6,395 nt of DNA, taken from contig JAHUZY010000304.1 in NCBI GenBank assembly GCA_019264505.1, positions 1-6,395 of the forward strand, given 5' to 3'. Under the pieces are notes generated by a model. The model was not told the DNA's origin, searched no databases, and worked only from the letters and a program-made list of their open reading frames with translations. Below are positions 1 through 5,990 of this stretch, in pieces. The translations under genes and the position numbers were made by a program. Source of the stretch: Phenylobacterium sp. (lineage in GTDB: Bacteria; Pseudomonadota; Alphaproteobacteria; Caulobacterales; Caulobacteraceae). Within the stretch, counting starts at the first letter, position 1. The number at the start of each line of letters is the position of its first letter.

Positions 1-661
1 GTCCGACAATGGTGGAGATGTTGGGCTTCAGGAAGCCCACCCCCAGAATGATCAGAGAGACGGCCAGATAGAAGACATTGACCCCCACGGGATCGACCGT
101 CTTGACCATCTCATAGCTGCCCGCCGGCAGAACGGCCGGCAAGGGCGCGGACGCCGGCAGGCCGACAATCTCCAGCCCGCCGCCGGCGGCCGGACCAAAG
201 CTGTAGGCGTCGCCCTCCACCATCAGCCGGACCTGACGGTCGTCCATGCGGCCTTCAAGCGATACCTCGTAGGTCTGGCCGGCATAGGCCAGGGTCTCGC
301 GGGTGGGCTCGCCCTCCACCGCCATCGCCAGATGGCCCGCCACCAGCAGCAGGGCGCCGAAGGCGACAGCCTTGCGGGTGCCGAGATAACGGTCGGCGAG
401 GATGCCGCCGATCAGTGGCAGGAGATAGACCAGGGAGGTGTAGGAGCCGTACTGGGCGTTGGCGACGTCGTCGTCGAACAACAGGTGCTGGGTCAGGTAG
501 AAGATCAGGATGCCCCGCATCCCGTAGTAGGAGAACCGCTCCCACATCTCGGCGAAGAACAGGACGATCAGGCCTCGCGGGTGGTTGCGCATCAGCTGCA
601 GCAACACAGGAAGGCCAGTGAGCAGCGTGATGATCACGCCGAGCACGACGACGATGTTCAT
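1..661 (-). CDS. POT/PTR2-family proton-dependent peptide transporter, C-terminus cut by window edge
   Basis: This is the N-terminal 220 residues of an inner-membrane proton:oligopeptide symporter of the major facilitator superfamily. The ExxER proton-coupling motif of helix 1 is plain (E38, E41, R42, followed by F43 and YYG at 45-47). The second family signature, with FLKPN at residues 210-214, lies in helix 4. Helices 2 and 3 fall around 72-90 and 97-114, joined by the MFS-type cytoplasmic turn ADRYLGTRK (89-97). Two things depart from the compact family form. An extra hydrophobic segment (about residues 2-24) precedes helix 1, and about 75 polar residues (116-190) sit in the periplasmic loop between helices 3 and 4. 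The start is the ATG at 661, with a weak GGAAG about 8 bases upstream. The reading frame is open to base 1, so the gene is partial, not broken. The peptide substrate class is inferred from the family; the exact substrate cannot be read from this fragment. Confidence 0.93.
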   Translation of the reverse strand, partial: MNIVVVLGVIITLLTGLPVLLQLMRNHPRGLIVLFFAEMWERFSYYGMRGILIFYLTQHLLFDDDVANAQYGSYTSLVYLLPLIGGILADRYLGTRKAVAFGALLLVAGHLAMAVEGEPTRETLAYAGQTYEVSLEGRMDDRQVRLMVEGDAYSFGPAAGGGLEIVGLPASAPLPAVLPAGSYEMVKTVDPVGVNVFYLAVSLIILGVGFLKPNISTIVG

Positions 662-866
662 GAATCGACTTCCGCTTGATCTGCGTTGAGCCGGCCGGCA
701 GGCCTGCGCCGAGGTTCATTCAACCCGGGCGGCCCGGGAAAGCGGGGAGAAGATCACGCGTTCGCGCCAGAGACAAGCAAGGCTTGCCCAGGCCCACGCC
801 GATCACGAAGGTCTGGAGCCATGCGGGCGGTTGCCGCGTTCACCAGAGGCCCGAAGGAGAGCGTCC
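662..866. other. Divergent intergenic region between transporter and DUF427 gene
   Basis: These 205 bases must hold the promoters for both flanking genes, which are transcribed away from each other. I see no convincing -35/-10 pair in either direction and no believable small gene. The region is GC-rich and holds two short perfect palindromes: GCAGGCCTGC at 698-707, and CCCGGG-CGG-CCCGGG at 724-738, which could fold into a six-pair hairpin with a three-base loop. Both could be chance in DNA of this composition. Confidence 0.6.
854..859 (+). promoter_or_regulatory. Ribosome binding site deciding the DUF427 start
   Basis: AAGGAG stands seven bases before the ATG at 867. It favours that start over the in-frame TTG at 831, which would add twelve Arg-rich residues of no family character. 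Confidence 0.8.
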
Positions 867-1346
867 ATGTCCGACACCAGCCCGAACCACACCCTGCAGA
901 TCCGCCCCGCAGCGGGCCGCATGCGGGCGGCCTATCAAGGTCACATCATCGCCGACAGCAACGACGTTCTGATCCTGACAGAAGGCGCCATGGCGCCGGT
1001 GGCCTATTTCCCGACGGGCGATGTCGAGATGGGCTATTTCGCCCGCACCGAGCGCTCCACCCACTGCCCGTTCAAGGGCGACGCCGCCTACTACACCGTG
1101 ACCCTGGAGGGCGAGGTGCTGGAGAACGTCGCCTGGACCTATGAGGACCCGCTGCCCGGCGCCGTTCAGATCGACGGGCGGCTGGCCTTCTATGCGGATC
1201 GGATCGAGGTCTACGCGGTCAGCGGCGAAACCTCGCCCCATGATCACCACACCGATGTGGACGCGGTGGTCCAGCACACCGACTCCGGCGGGGGCCAGAG
1301 CCAGAAGGACCACTGGCCCACCAATGTGGAAGAGCCCAAGGGCTGA
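867..1346 (+). CDS. DUF427 domain-containing protein
   Basis: A 159-residue soluble protein with one DUF427 domain (called NTP_transf_9 in Pfam) at about residues 12-116. Family hallmarks are visible: STHCPFKGDAAYY at 64-76, WTYEDP at 90-95 and GRLAFYADRIEVY at 104-116. No biochemical role is established for this family that I can state, and the Pfam name should not be read as a proven activity. There is no signal peptide or membrane segment. After the domain comes a tail of about 40 residues, rich in His, Asp and Gly (HDHH at 125-128, then a GGG turn), which is probably disordered. The gene appears monocistronic: it has its own good ribosome binding site, and its stop is two bases from the stop of the convergent gshA gene. 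Confidence 0.9.
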   Translation: MSDTSPNHTLQIRPAAGRMRAAYQGHIIADSNDVLILTEGAMAPVAYFPTGDVEMGYFARTERSTHCPFKGDAAYYTVTLEGEVLENVAWTYEDPLPGAVQIDGRLAFYADRIEVYAVSGETSPHDHHTDVDAVVQHTDSGGGQSQKDHWPTNVEEPKG

Positions 1347-1348
1347 GC

Positions 1349-2707
1349 CTAGAAGGCCATCGTCTTATAGACCTTGGAGAGATCGCCGCCCCAGGCGCCA
1401 TGATACTGCTCGAGCATCCGCTCGGCTGGCGTGAGGCCGGTGTCGGCGATGTCTTCAAGCTCGGCCAGATAGCCGGTCTCATCGACCATGCCGCCGCTGA
1501 GGCGATTGCGGGTCTTCAGGCCCTGGCGGGCGATGACCAGGACATCCTTGGCCACGTCCTGCAGGGTGCGTCCGTCGATCTGCGCCTTCAGGCCGACCTT
1601 GGCCGCTTGGCTGCGCAGGCCCTCGTGGTCTTCGACGGACCAGCCCTTGCAGAGATCCCAGGCCGCATCCAGCGCCGCCTGATCATAAAGCAGACCCGTC
1701 CACAGGGCCGGCAGCGCACAGAGGCGGCTCCAGGGACCGGCGTCGGCGCCGCGCATCTCCAGGTAATATTTGAGCCGCACCTCGGGGAAGATGGTGGTCA
1801 CGTGGTCGGCCCAGTCCTTGATGGTCGGGCGCTCGCCGGGCAGTTCCGGCAGCCGGCCCTCCATGAACTCGCGGAACGAACGGCCGGCCACGTCGATGTA
1901 ACGGCCCTCGCGCTTGACGAAGTACATGGGCACGTCGAGGGCGTAGTTGGCGTAGGTCTCGAAGCCGAAACCGTCCTTGAAGACGAAGTCCAGCATGCCG
2001 GTCCGGTCGGGGTCCACATCGGTCCAGACATTGGCCCGGGCCGACAGGAAGCCGTTGGGCTTGCCCTCGGTGAACGGCGAGTTGGCGAACAGGGCCGTGG
2101 CCACCGGCTGCAGGGCCAGGCTGGTCCTGAACTTCTTGACCATGTCGGCCTCGGACCCGAAGTCCAGGTTCACCTGCACGGTGCAGGTGCGGAACATCAT
2201 GTCCAGGCCCATGCCGCCGACCTTCGGCATGTAGTTGCGCATGATCTTGTAGCGGCCCTTGGGCATCACCGGGATCTGATCCCGCGTCCAGGTGGGCGTG
2301 AAGCCGAGACCCAGGAAGCCCAGGCCCAGTTCGTCGGCGACCGTCTTGACCTCGGACAGGTGGCCGCCGGTCTCGTCGCAGATTTCGTGCAGGTCGCCCA
2401 GCGGCGCCCCGGACAGCTCGAACTGGCCGCCGGGCTCCAGGCTCACATTGGCGCCATTACGCTCCAGGCCGATCAGGGTGTCGCCCTCGAACACCCCTTG
2501 CCAGCCGAACCGCATCAGCCCGGTCAGCAGGGCGTGGATGCCATTGGGCCCCTCATAGGGAACCGGCGAATGATCCTTGAGATAGAAGGGAAACTTCTCG
2601 TGCTCGGCGCCGATGCGCCAGTCGGCCTTGGCCTTGGAGCCGTCGGCGAACCAGGCGACGAGATCCTCGAACACCAAGGGACGCTCGTCGCAAATGACGT
2701 CGGCCAT
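1349..2707 (-). CDS. gshA: Glutamate-cysteine ligase, plant/alphaproteobacterial type
   Basis: A 452-residue cytoplasmic enzyme joining L-glutamate and L-cysteine with ATP to give gamma-glutamylcysteine, the first and usually rate-limiting step of glutathione synthesis (EC 6.3.2.2). It belongs to the GCS2 family of the plant/alphaproteobacterial group, not the E. coli type. Visible family blocks are GAEHEKFPF (33-41), EPGGQFELSGAPL (91-103), GRYKIMRNYMPKVGG (151-165) and MFRTCTVQVNLDF (171-183); the Glu-rich blocks fit the metal/ATP site. Length is normal for the bacterial form and there is no transit peptide. The ATG at 2707 is chosen because GGGGAG lies six bases upstream; an in-frame TTG at 2812 would add 35 Ala/Arg-rich residues with no family match. 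It lies 112 bases downstream of rsmE on the same strand, so co-transcription is possible but the gap also leaves room for its own promoter. The glutathione synthetase gene is not in the window. Confidence 0.96.
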   Translation of the reverse strand: MADVICDERPLVFEDLVAWFADGSKAKADWRIGAEHEKFPFYLKDHSPVPYEGPNGIHALLTGLMRFGWQGVFEGDTLIGLERNGANVSLEPGGQFELSGAPLGDLHEICDETGGHLSEVKTVADELGLGFLGLGFTPTWTRDQIPVMPKGRYKIMRNYMPKVGGMGLDMMFRTCTVQVNLDFGSEADMVKKFRTSLALQPVATALFANSPFTEGKPNGFLSARANVWTDVDPDRTGMLDFVFKDGFGFETYANYALDVPMYFVKREGRYIDVAGRSFREFMEGRLPELPGERPTIKDWADHVTTIFPEVRLKYYLEMRGADAGPWSRLCALPALWTGLLYDQAALDAAWDLCKGWSVEDHEGLRSQAAKVGLKAQIDGRTLQDVAKDVLVIARQGLKTRNRLSGGMVDETGYLAELEDIADTGLTPAERMLEQYHGAWGGDLSKVYKTMAF

Positions 2708-2713
2708 GTCTCT

Positions 2714-2719
2714 CTCCCC
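2714..2719 (-). promoter_or_regulatory. Ribosome binding site of gshA
   Basis: On the minus strand GGGGAG sits six bases before the ATG at 2707. This is what settles the shorter gshA start. Confidence 0.75.
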
Positions 2720-2760
2720 AGCCCGACCATATTCTCGCCACGGCCGAGGCCCGATAGCGG

Positions 2761-2777
2761 CGGCGTTCTTTACGCCG
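2761..2777 (-). other. Small hairpin in the rsmE-gshA gap
   Basis: A perfect six-pair inverted repeat (CGGCGT / ACGCCG) with a five-base loop lies 43 bases downstream of the rsmE stop and 54 bases upstream of the gshA start. On the transcribed minus strand it is not followed by a U-run, so it is not a standard intrinsic terminator. It could be a transcript-stability or partial-termination element, or chance. Confidence 0.3.
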
Positions 2778-2819
2778 TTCGCTGAAGTGGGCGCAACGAC
2801 GGCGAAGCGCAATGGCCCC

Positions 2820-3557
2820 TCAATCAGAGGCGGCGTCTTCGCGCCAGTCCCCGCAGACGCTTTGCCACAGGGTCAGCGCGCTGATGGCTGCAGTGTCAGC
2901 CCGCAGGATCCGGGGGCCGAGCGTTGCAGGCACGGCCTGGGTCAGGCCACGCAGCCGGGCGCGCTCAGCGGGAGAGAAACCGCCCTCCGGCCCGATCAGC
3001 ACGGCCCAAGGCCCCGTCGGCTGTCCGCGCAGGGCGTCCAGGACCGGCGGGGCGTCGCCGGCCTCGTCGCAGAACAACAGCCGGCGGCCGGCCTCCCAGG
3101 CGTCCAGCACGGCGCCGAGACGGGCCGGCTCAGTGATCTCTGGCAGGTCGATCCGCCCGGTCTGTTCGGCGGCCTCCACCGCAATGGCGTTCAGGCGCGG
3201 CAGACGGATGTGATCAGGATTGGTCCGTTCGGTGACGACCAGGCGCACCCGCCGCGCGCCAAGCTCGCAGGCCTTCTCGATGATGGTCTCCAGCCGCGCC
3301 CGCTTGACGGTGGCGACGATGAGGTCGAGGTCGGGACCCTGGACCTGAGGCTTCGTCTGAGCCTCGACCTGAAGCACCGCGCCACGCTTGCCGGTCTCGG
3401 CGACCACGGCGCGCCACTCCCCGTCCCGGCCATTGAAGACCAGCAGCGGATCGCCGGACGCCCGGCGCATGACGGCGACCACATAGCGGCTCTGGTCCGG
3501 GTTGAGGCCGAGCCGGGCGCCAGGCGCCAGGTCATGGGTGACGAACAGACGGATCAT
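2820..3557 (-). CDS. rsmE: 16S rRNA (uracil-1498-N3)-methyltransferase RsmE
   Basis: A 245-residue SPOUT-superfamily methyltransferase that uses S-adenosylmethionine to methylate N3 of U1498 in 16S rRNA of the 30S subunit. The N-terminal PUA-like RNA-binding domain (about 1-70) opens with the usual MIRLFV and contains the GDPLLVFNGRDGEW strand block (36-49). The knotted catalytic domain follows, with KRARLETIIEKACELG (85-100), AVEAAEQTGR (126-135), LIGPEGGFSPAE (187-198) and LGPRILRADTA (213-223); the last two form the SAM-binding trefoil knot. The ATG at 3557 is chosen because homologues begin at this point. In-frame ATGs at 3569 and 3593 would add 4 or 12 residues without homology. None of the three has a clear Shine-Dalgarno sequence, so the start is good by protein evidence only. 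It is first of a possible rsmE-gshA pair and divergent from the polyphosphate kinase gene. Confidence 0.95.
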   Translation of the reverse strand: MIRLFVTHDLAPGARLGLNPDQSRYVVAVMRRASGDPLLVFNGRDGEWRAVVAETGKRGAVLQVEAQTKPQVQGPDLDLIVATVKRARLETIIEKACELGARRVRLVVTERTNPDHIRLPRLNAIAVEAAEQTGRIDLPEITEPARLGAVLDAWEAGRRLLFCDEAGDAPPVLDALRGQPTGPWAVLIGPEGGFSPAERARLRGLTQAVPATLGPRILRADTAAISALTLWQSVCGDWREDAASD

Positions 3558-3635
3558 ACGGGACGTCATAAACAGGCTGGACCCCTGTCGCATAGATCAT
3601 GGCGCACCGACCCGTCTCCGGCGTAGGCTTCCCCC

Positions 3636-4409
3636 ATGAGCAAAACCGCCAAGACCGATGAGACCTATGACGAGGCCCTGCCCCGGCTGCAGCTGGCGCT
3701 CGTGAAACTGCAGCAGCAGGCCCTGGCCGAGGGCCAGAAGGTGCTGGTCATCTTCGAAGGCCGGGACGCCGCCGGCAAGGATGGGACCATCCAGCGGATC
3801 ACCGAGCACATGTCGGTCCGCGCCACGCGGGTTGTCGCCCTGTCCAAGCCTTCGGACATCGAGCGGACCCAATGGTATTTCCAGCGCTATGTCAGCCACT
3901 TGCCCGCTGGCGGCCAGTTCGTGATCTTCAACCGCTCCTGGTACAACCGGGCCGGCGTCGAGCGGGTGATGGGCTTTTCCACCCTGGCCGAACAGGAGGA
4001 CTTCCTGCGCGAGGTCCCGCTGTTCGAGCAGATGCTGGTGGCGAGCGGCATCCGTCTGGTGAAGATCTGGATGGATGTCAGCAAGGCCGAGCAGGCTGAC
4101 CGTCTGGCCGAGCGCAAGGACGATCCGCTGAAGGTGCTGAAGTCGAGCCCGCTGGATGAGTTCGCCCAACCTCGCTGGGACGCCTATTCCGCCGCCCGCG
4201 ACGAGATGCTTCGGCGCACCGACACGGCCCAGGCGCCGTGGGTCTGCGTCAAGGCCGACCAAAAGAAGACGGCCCGGCTGAATGTCATCCGTCATCTGAT
4301 CAAGGCCCTGGGGGAGCCTGGCCTGGCCCGCAGCGTCGAGCCCCCGGAGCCGCAGGTGCTCTTTCCCTTCGAGATCGCCGCCCTGACCGACGGGCGCCTC
4401 TGTCCCTGA
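3636..4409 (+). CDS. ppk2: Polyphosphate kinase 2 family protein (short, single-domain)
   Basis: A 257-residue cytoplasmic P-loop kinase. The PPK2 family transfers phosphate between inorganic polyphosphate and nucleotides, commonly making ATP or GTP from the diphosphate. The Walker A loop is GRDAAGKDGT (42-51, with K48). The Walker B region is VIFNRSWYNRAGVERVMGF (96-114). The lid module follows, with RLAERKDDPLKVLKSSPLD around 135-174 in its family form. The WYNRAGVE block and single domain suggest a class I-like enzyme, but whether ADP, GDP or AMP is preferred cannot be read here. Position 99 is Asn where many class I members have Asp. The ATG at 3636 has no strong ribosome binding site; the family-like helix (DEALPRLQLALVKLQQQ) starts just after it, which supports the start. 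It is divergent from rsmE across 78 bases and stands 90 bases before the histidine kinase, so it is probably its own unit. Confidence 0.94.
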   Translation: MSKTAKTDETYDEALPRLQLALVKLQQQALAEGQKVLVIFEGRDAAGKDGTIQRITEHMSVRATRVVALSKPSDIERTQWYFQRYVSHLPAGGQFVIFNRSWYNRAGVERVMGFSTLAEQEDFLREVPLFEQMLVASGIRLVKIWMDVSKAEQADRLAERKDDPLKVLKSSPLDEFAQPRWDAYSAARDEMLRRTDTAQAPWVCVKADQKKTARLNVIRHLIKALGEPGLARSVEPPEPQVLFPFEIAALTDGRLCP

Positions 4410-4484
4410 GACGCCGCACAACCCCCGATCGGTTTTCTATGGCCGAGGCCCTGTCCAGGTGGCTAGGTTAGCGTCCAACCAACC

Positions 4485-4489
4485 AGGAG
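4485..4489 (+). promoter_or_regulatory. Ribosome binding site supporting the GTG start of the histidine kinase
   Basis: AGGAG lies ten bases before GTG at 4500. The in-frame TTG (4506) and ATG (4509) are 16 and 19 bases away, too far for this site, so GTG is the better start despite being a non-ATG codon. Confidence 0.6.
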
Positions 4490-4499
4490 CCCGGCGTTC

Positions 4500-5990
4500 G
4501 TGACGTTGATGGATGGGTCAGGCCGATCGGGCTTGAGTGATCGGCTGGCGTTTCTGAGGTCAGGCGGGGAAACGGGCGCGCTGATCGCCGAGAGGGATTG
4601 GTCGGCGAGCCCCATCGGCCCGATCTCGGCCTGGCCCCAGAGCCTGCTGGGCGCCCTGGGCATGCTGCTGCATTCCCCCACGCCCATCGTCATGCTGTGG
4701 GGTCCGCAGGGCGTCATGCTCTACAACGACGCCTATTCCGTCTTCGCCGGCGCCCGCCATCCCAAGCTCCTCGGCAGCAATGTGCTGGAGGGCTGGCCCG
4801 AGGTGGCGGACTTCAACGCCCATGTCATGGAGGTGGGCCTGGCGGGCGGCCAGCTCACCTACAAGAACCAGGAACTGGTCCTCTACCGCAACGGCCGCGC
4901 CGAGAATGTGGTGATGAACCTCGACTATTCGCCGGTCTTTGGCGAGGACGGCGCGCCGGCCGGGGTGATCGCCTTCGTCCTGGAGACCACCGAACAGGTC
5001 CGCGCCGAGGCCGCCCTGAAGGCCGAGCGGGACCGGGCTCGCAACGTGCTGGAGGGCATGACCGACGGCTTCATGCTGCTGGGTCACGACTTCACGATCC
5101 TGGAGATCAACGCCGAAGGGATCCGGGTGGATGGACGCCACCGGGATACGTTCATCGGCCAGAACCACTGGGATGTCTGGCCCGACACCTACGACATGCC
5201 GCTGGGGGCGCTGTACCGGCAGGCCATGAGCCAGCGGACCTCCTTCGCCCTGGAGAACCGCTACGAGTTTCCCGATGGTCGGGTCGTCTGGCTCGACGTT
5301 CGCGGCAACCCGGTCAATGAAGGCCTGGCGGTGTTTTTCCGCGACATCACCGAGCGGAAGCTGGCTGAAGAGCATCTGCGCCTGATGGTCCATGAGTTGA
5401 ACCATCGGGTGAAAAACTCCCTGGCTACGGTGCAGGCCATCGCCGCCCAGACCCTGCGTGGCGGCGGCGCGACCCCGGAGGTGCGTGAAGCGCTCACCTC
5501 GCGTCTCCTGGCCCTGGCCAAGGCCCATGATGTGCTGACGGACGCACGATGGTCAGGCGCGCGCCTTGAGGAGATCGCCGCCCAGGCGGCCGAACCCTAC
5601 GGCGCCGACCGCTTCCGCATCGTCGGGCCGCCGGTCACCCTGCCCCCTCGGACGGCCATCGCCATGGCCCTGGCCTTTCACGAGCTGGCCACCAACGCCG
5701 CCAAGTATGGCGCGCTGAGCAATGCGGCGGGCCAGGTCGATCTGAGCTGGACGGTCGCCGAGCAGCCCGATCCCCGGCGCCTCCACCTGACTTGGCGCGA
5801 AGCCGGGGGGCCGCCCGTCGCCGCGCCGACGCGCAGGGGATTCGGCTCGCGGCTGATCCAGCGGGGCCTCGCGGCCGAATTCGTCGGCGAGGTGCGGATG
5901 GACTTTCAGGCCTCAGGCCTGATCTGCCAGGTCGATGTGGCCCTGCCGGCGCCCGAACCGGGGGACTGGGCCGAATGGCCCGAGCGGTGA
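4500..5990 (+). CDS. Soluble PAS-PAS HWE-family sensor histidine kinase
   Basis: A 496-residue cytoplasmic sensor kinase with no membrane segment. The first PAS domain spans about 30-167, opening with the DWSASPIGPISAWPQSL leader typical of this group. The second spans about 178-287 and ends in FFRDITERK. The HWE kinase core follows. The phosphoacceptor is His302 in HELNHRVKNSLATVQAIAAQ (298-317). The N-box is HELATNAAKYG (394-404), the family-defining Trp-x-Glu is WRE (432-434), and the ATP-lid glycine block is RRGFGS (445-450). Neither PAS domain has the flavin-binding LOV cysteine motif, so light sensing is not supported; the signal is unknown. HWE kinases are mainly alphaproteobacterial and often pair with lone response regulators or PhyR-type stress regulators. 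No receiver or regulator gene is in the window. GTG at 4500 is chosen by its AGGAG site; ATG at 4509 would lose three residues. Its 3' end overlaps the next gene by 16 bases. Confidence 0.94.
   Translation: MTLMDGSGRSGLSDRLAFLRSGGETGALIAERDWSASPIGPISAWPQSLLGALGMLLHSPTPIVMLWGPQGVMLYNDAYSVFAGARHPKLLGSNVLEGWPEVADFNAHVMEVGLAGGQLTYKNQELVLYRNGRAENVVMNLDYSPVFGEDGAPAGVIAFVLETTEQVRAEAALKAERDRARNVLEGMTDGFMLLGHDFTILEINAEGIRVDGRHRDTFIGQNHWDVWPDTYDMPLGALYRQAMSQRTSFALENRYEFPDGRVVWLDVRGNPVNEGLAVFFRDITERKLAEEHLRLMVHELNHRVKNSLATVQAIAAQTLRGGGATPEVREALTSRLLALAKAHDVLTDARWSGARLEEIAAQAAEPYGADRFRIVGPPVTLPPRTAIAMALAFHELATNAAKYGALSNAAGQVDLSWTVAEQPDPRRLHLTWREAGGPPVAAPTRRGFGSRLIQRGLAAEFVGEVRMDFQASGLICQVDVALPAPEPGDWAEWPER

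Noticed and set aside
724..738. CCCGGG-CGG-CCCGGG as an operator or terminator
   Set aside because: It is a perfect small inverted repeat but purely G and C, in very GC-rich DNA, with no T-run and no known regulator match. It is noted only under the intergenic entry.
1400..2785. A 461-codon open frame on the strand opposite gshA
   Set aside because: It is in exact register with gshA codons, so it stays open simply because gshA avoids TTA, CTA and TCA. The predicted protein shows no recognisable family, and the same effect recurs opposite DUF427, rsmE, ppk2 and the kinase.
2708..2812. N-terminal extension of gshA from the TTG at 2812
   Set aside because: The added 35 residues are Ala/Arg-rich with no family match, and a good ribosome binding site precedes the ATG at 2707.
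3591..3598. CATAGATC as a possible Caulobacter-type -10 box for ppk2
   Set aside because: It partly matches the GCTANAWC pattern, but no -35 element is present at the proper distance; the nearest TGGACCC is too close.
2613..3626. A 337-codon plus-strand open frame covering rsmE
   Set aside because: It is in antisense register with rsmE and spans the rsmE-gshA gap. The minus strand has clear RsmE motifs throughout.
3597..4421. A 274-codon open frame opposite ppk2
   Set aside because: Same register effect. The plus-strand frame has a full PPK2 motif set; the opposite frame has none.
4420..4436. AACC...GGTTTT after ppk2 as a terminator
   Set aside because: The stem is only four pairs and the T-run is four bases, too weak to call.
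4560..5528. A 322-codon open frame opposite the histidine kinase
   Set aside because: Same register effect; its His/Gly/Val/Gln-rich composition is typical of antisense shadows in GC-rich DNA.
4500..5990. The PAS-HWE kinase as a blue-light (LOV) sensor
   Set aside because: LOV-HWE kinases exist, but neither PAS domain has the cysteine-containing flavin-binding motif.
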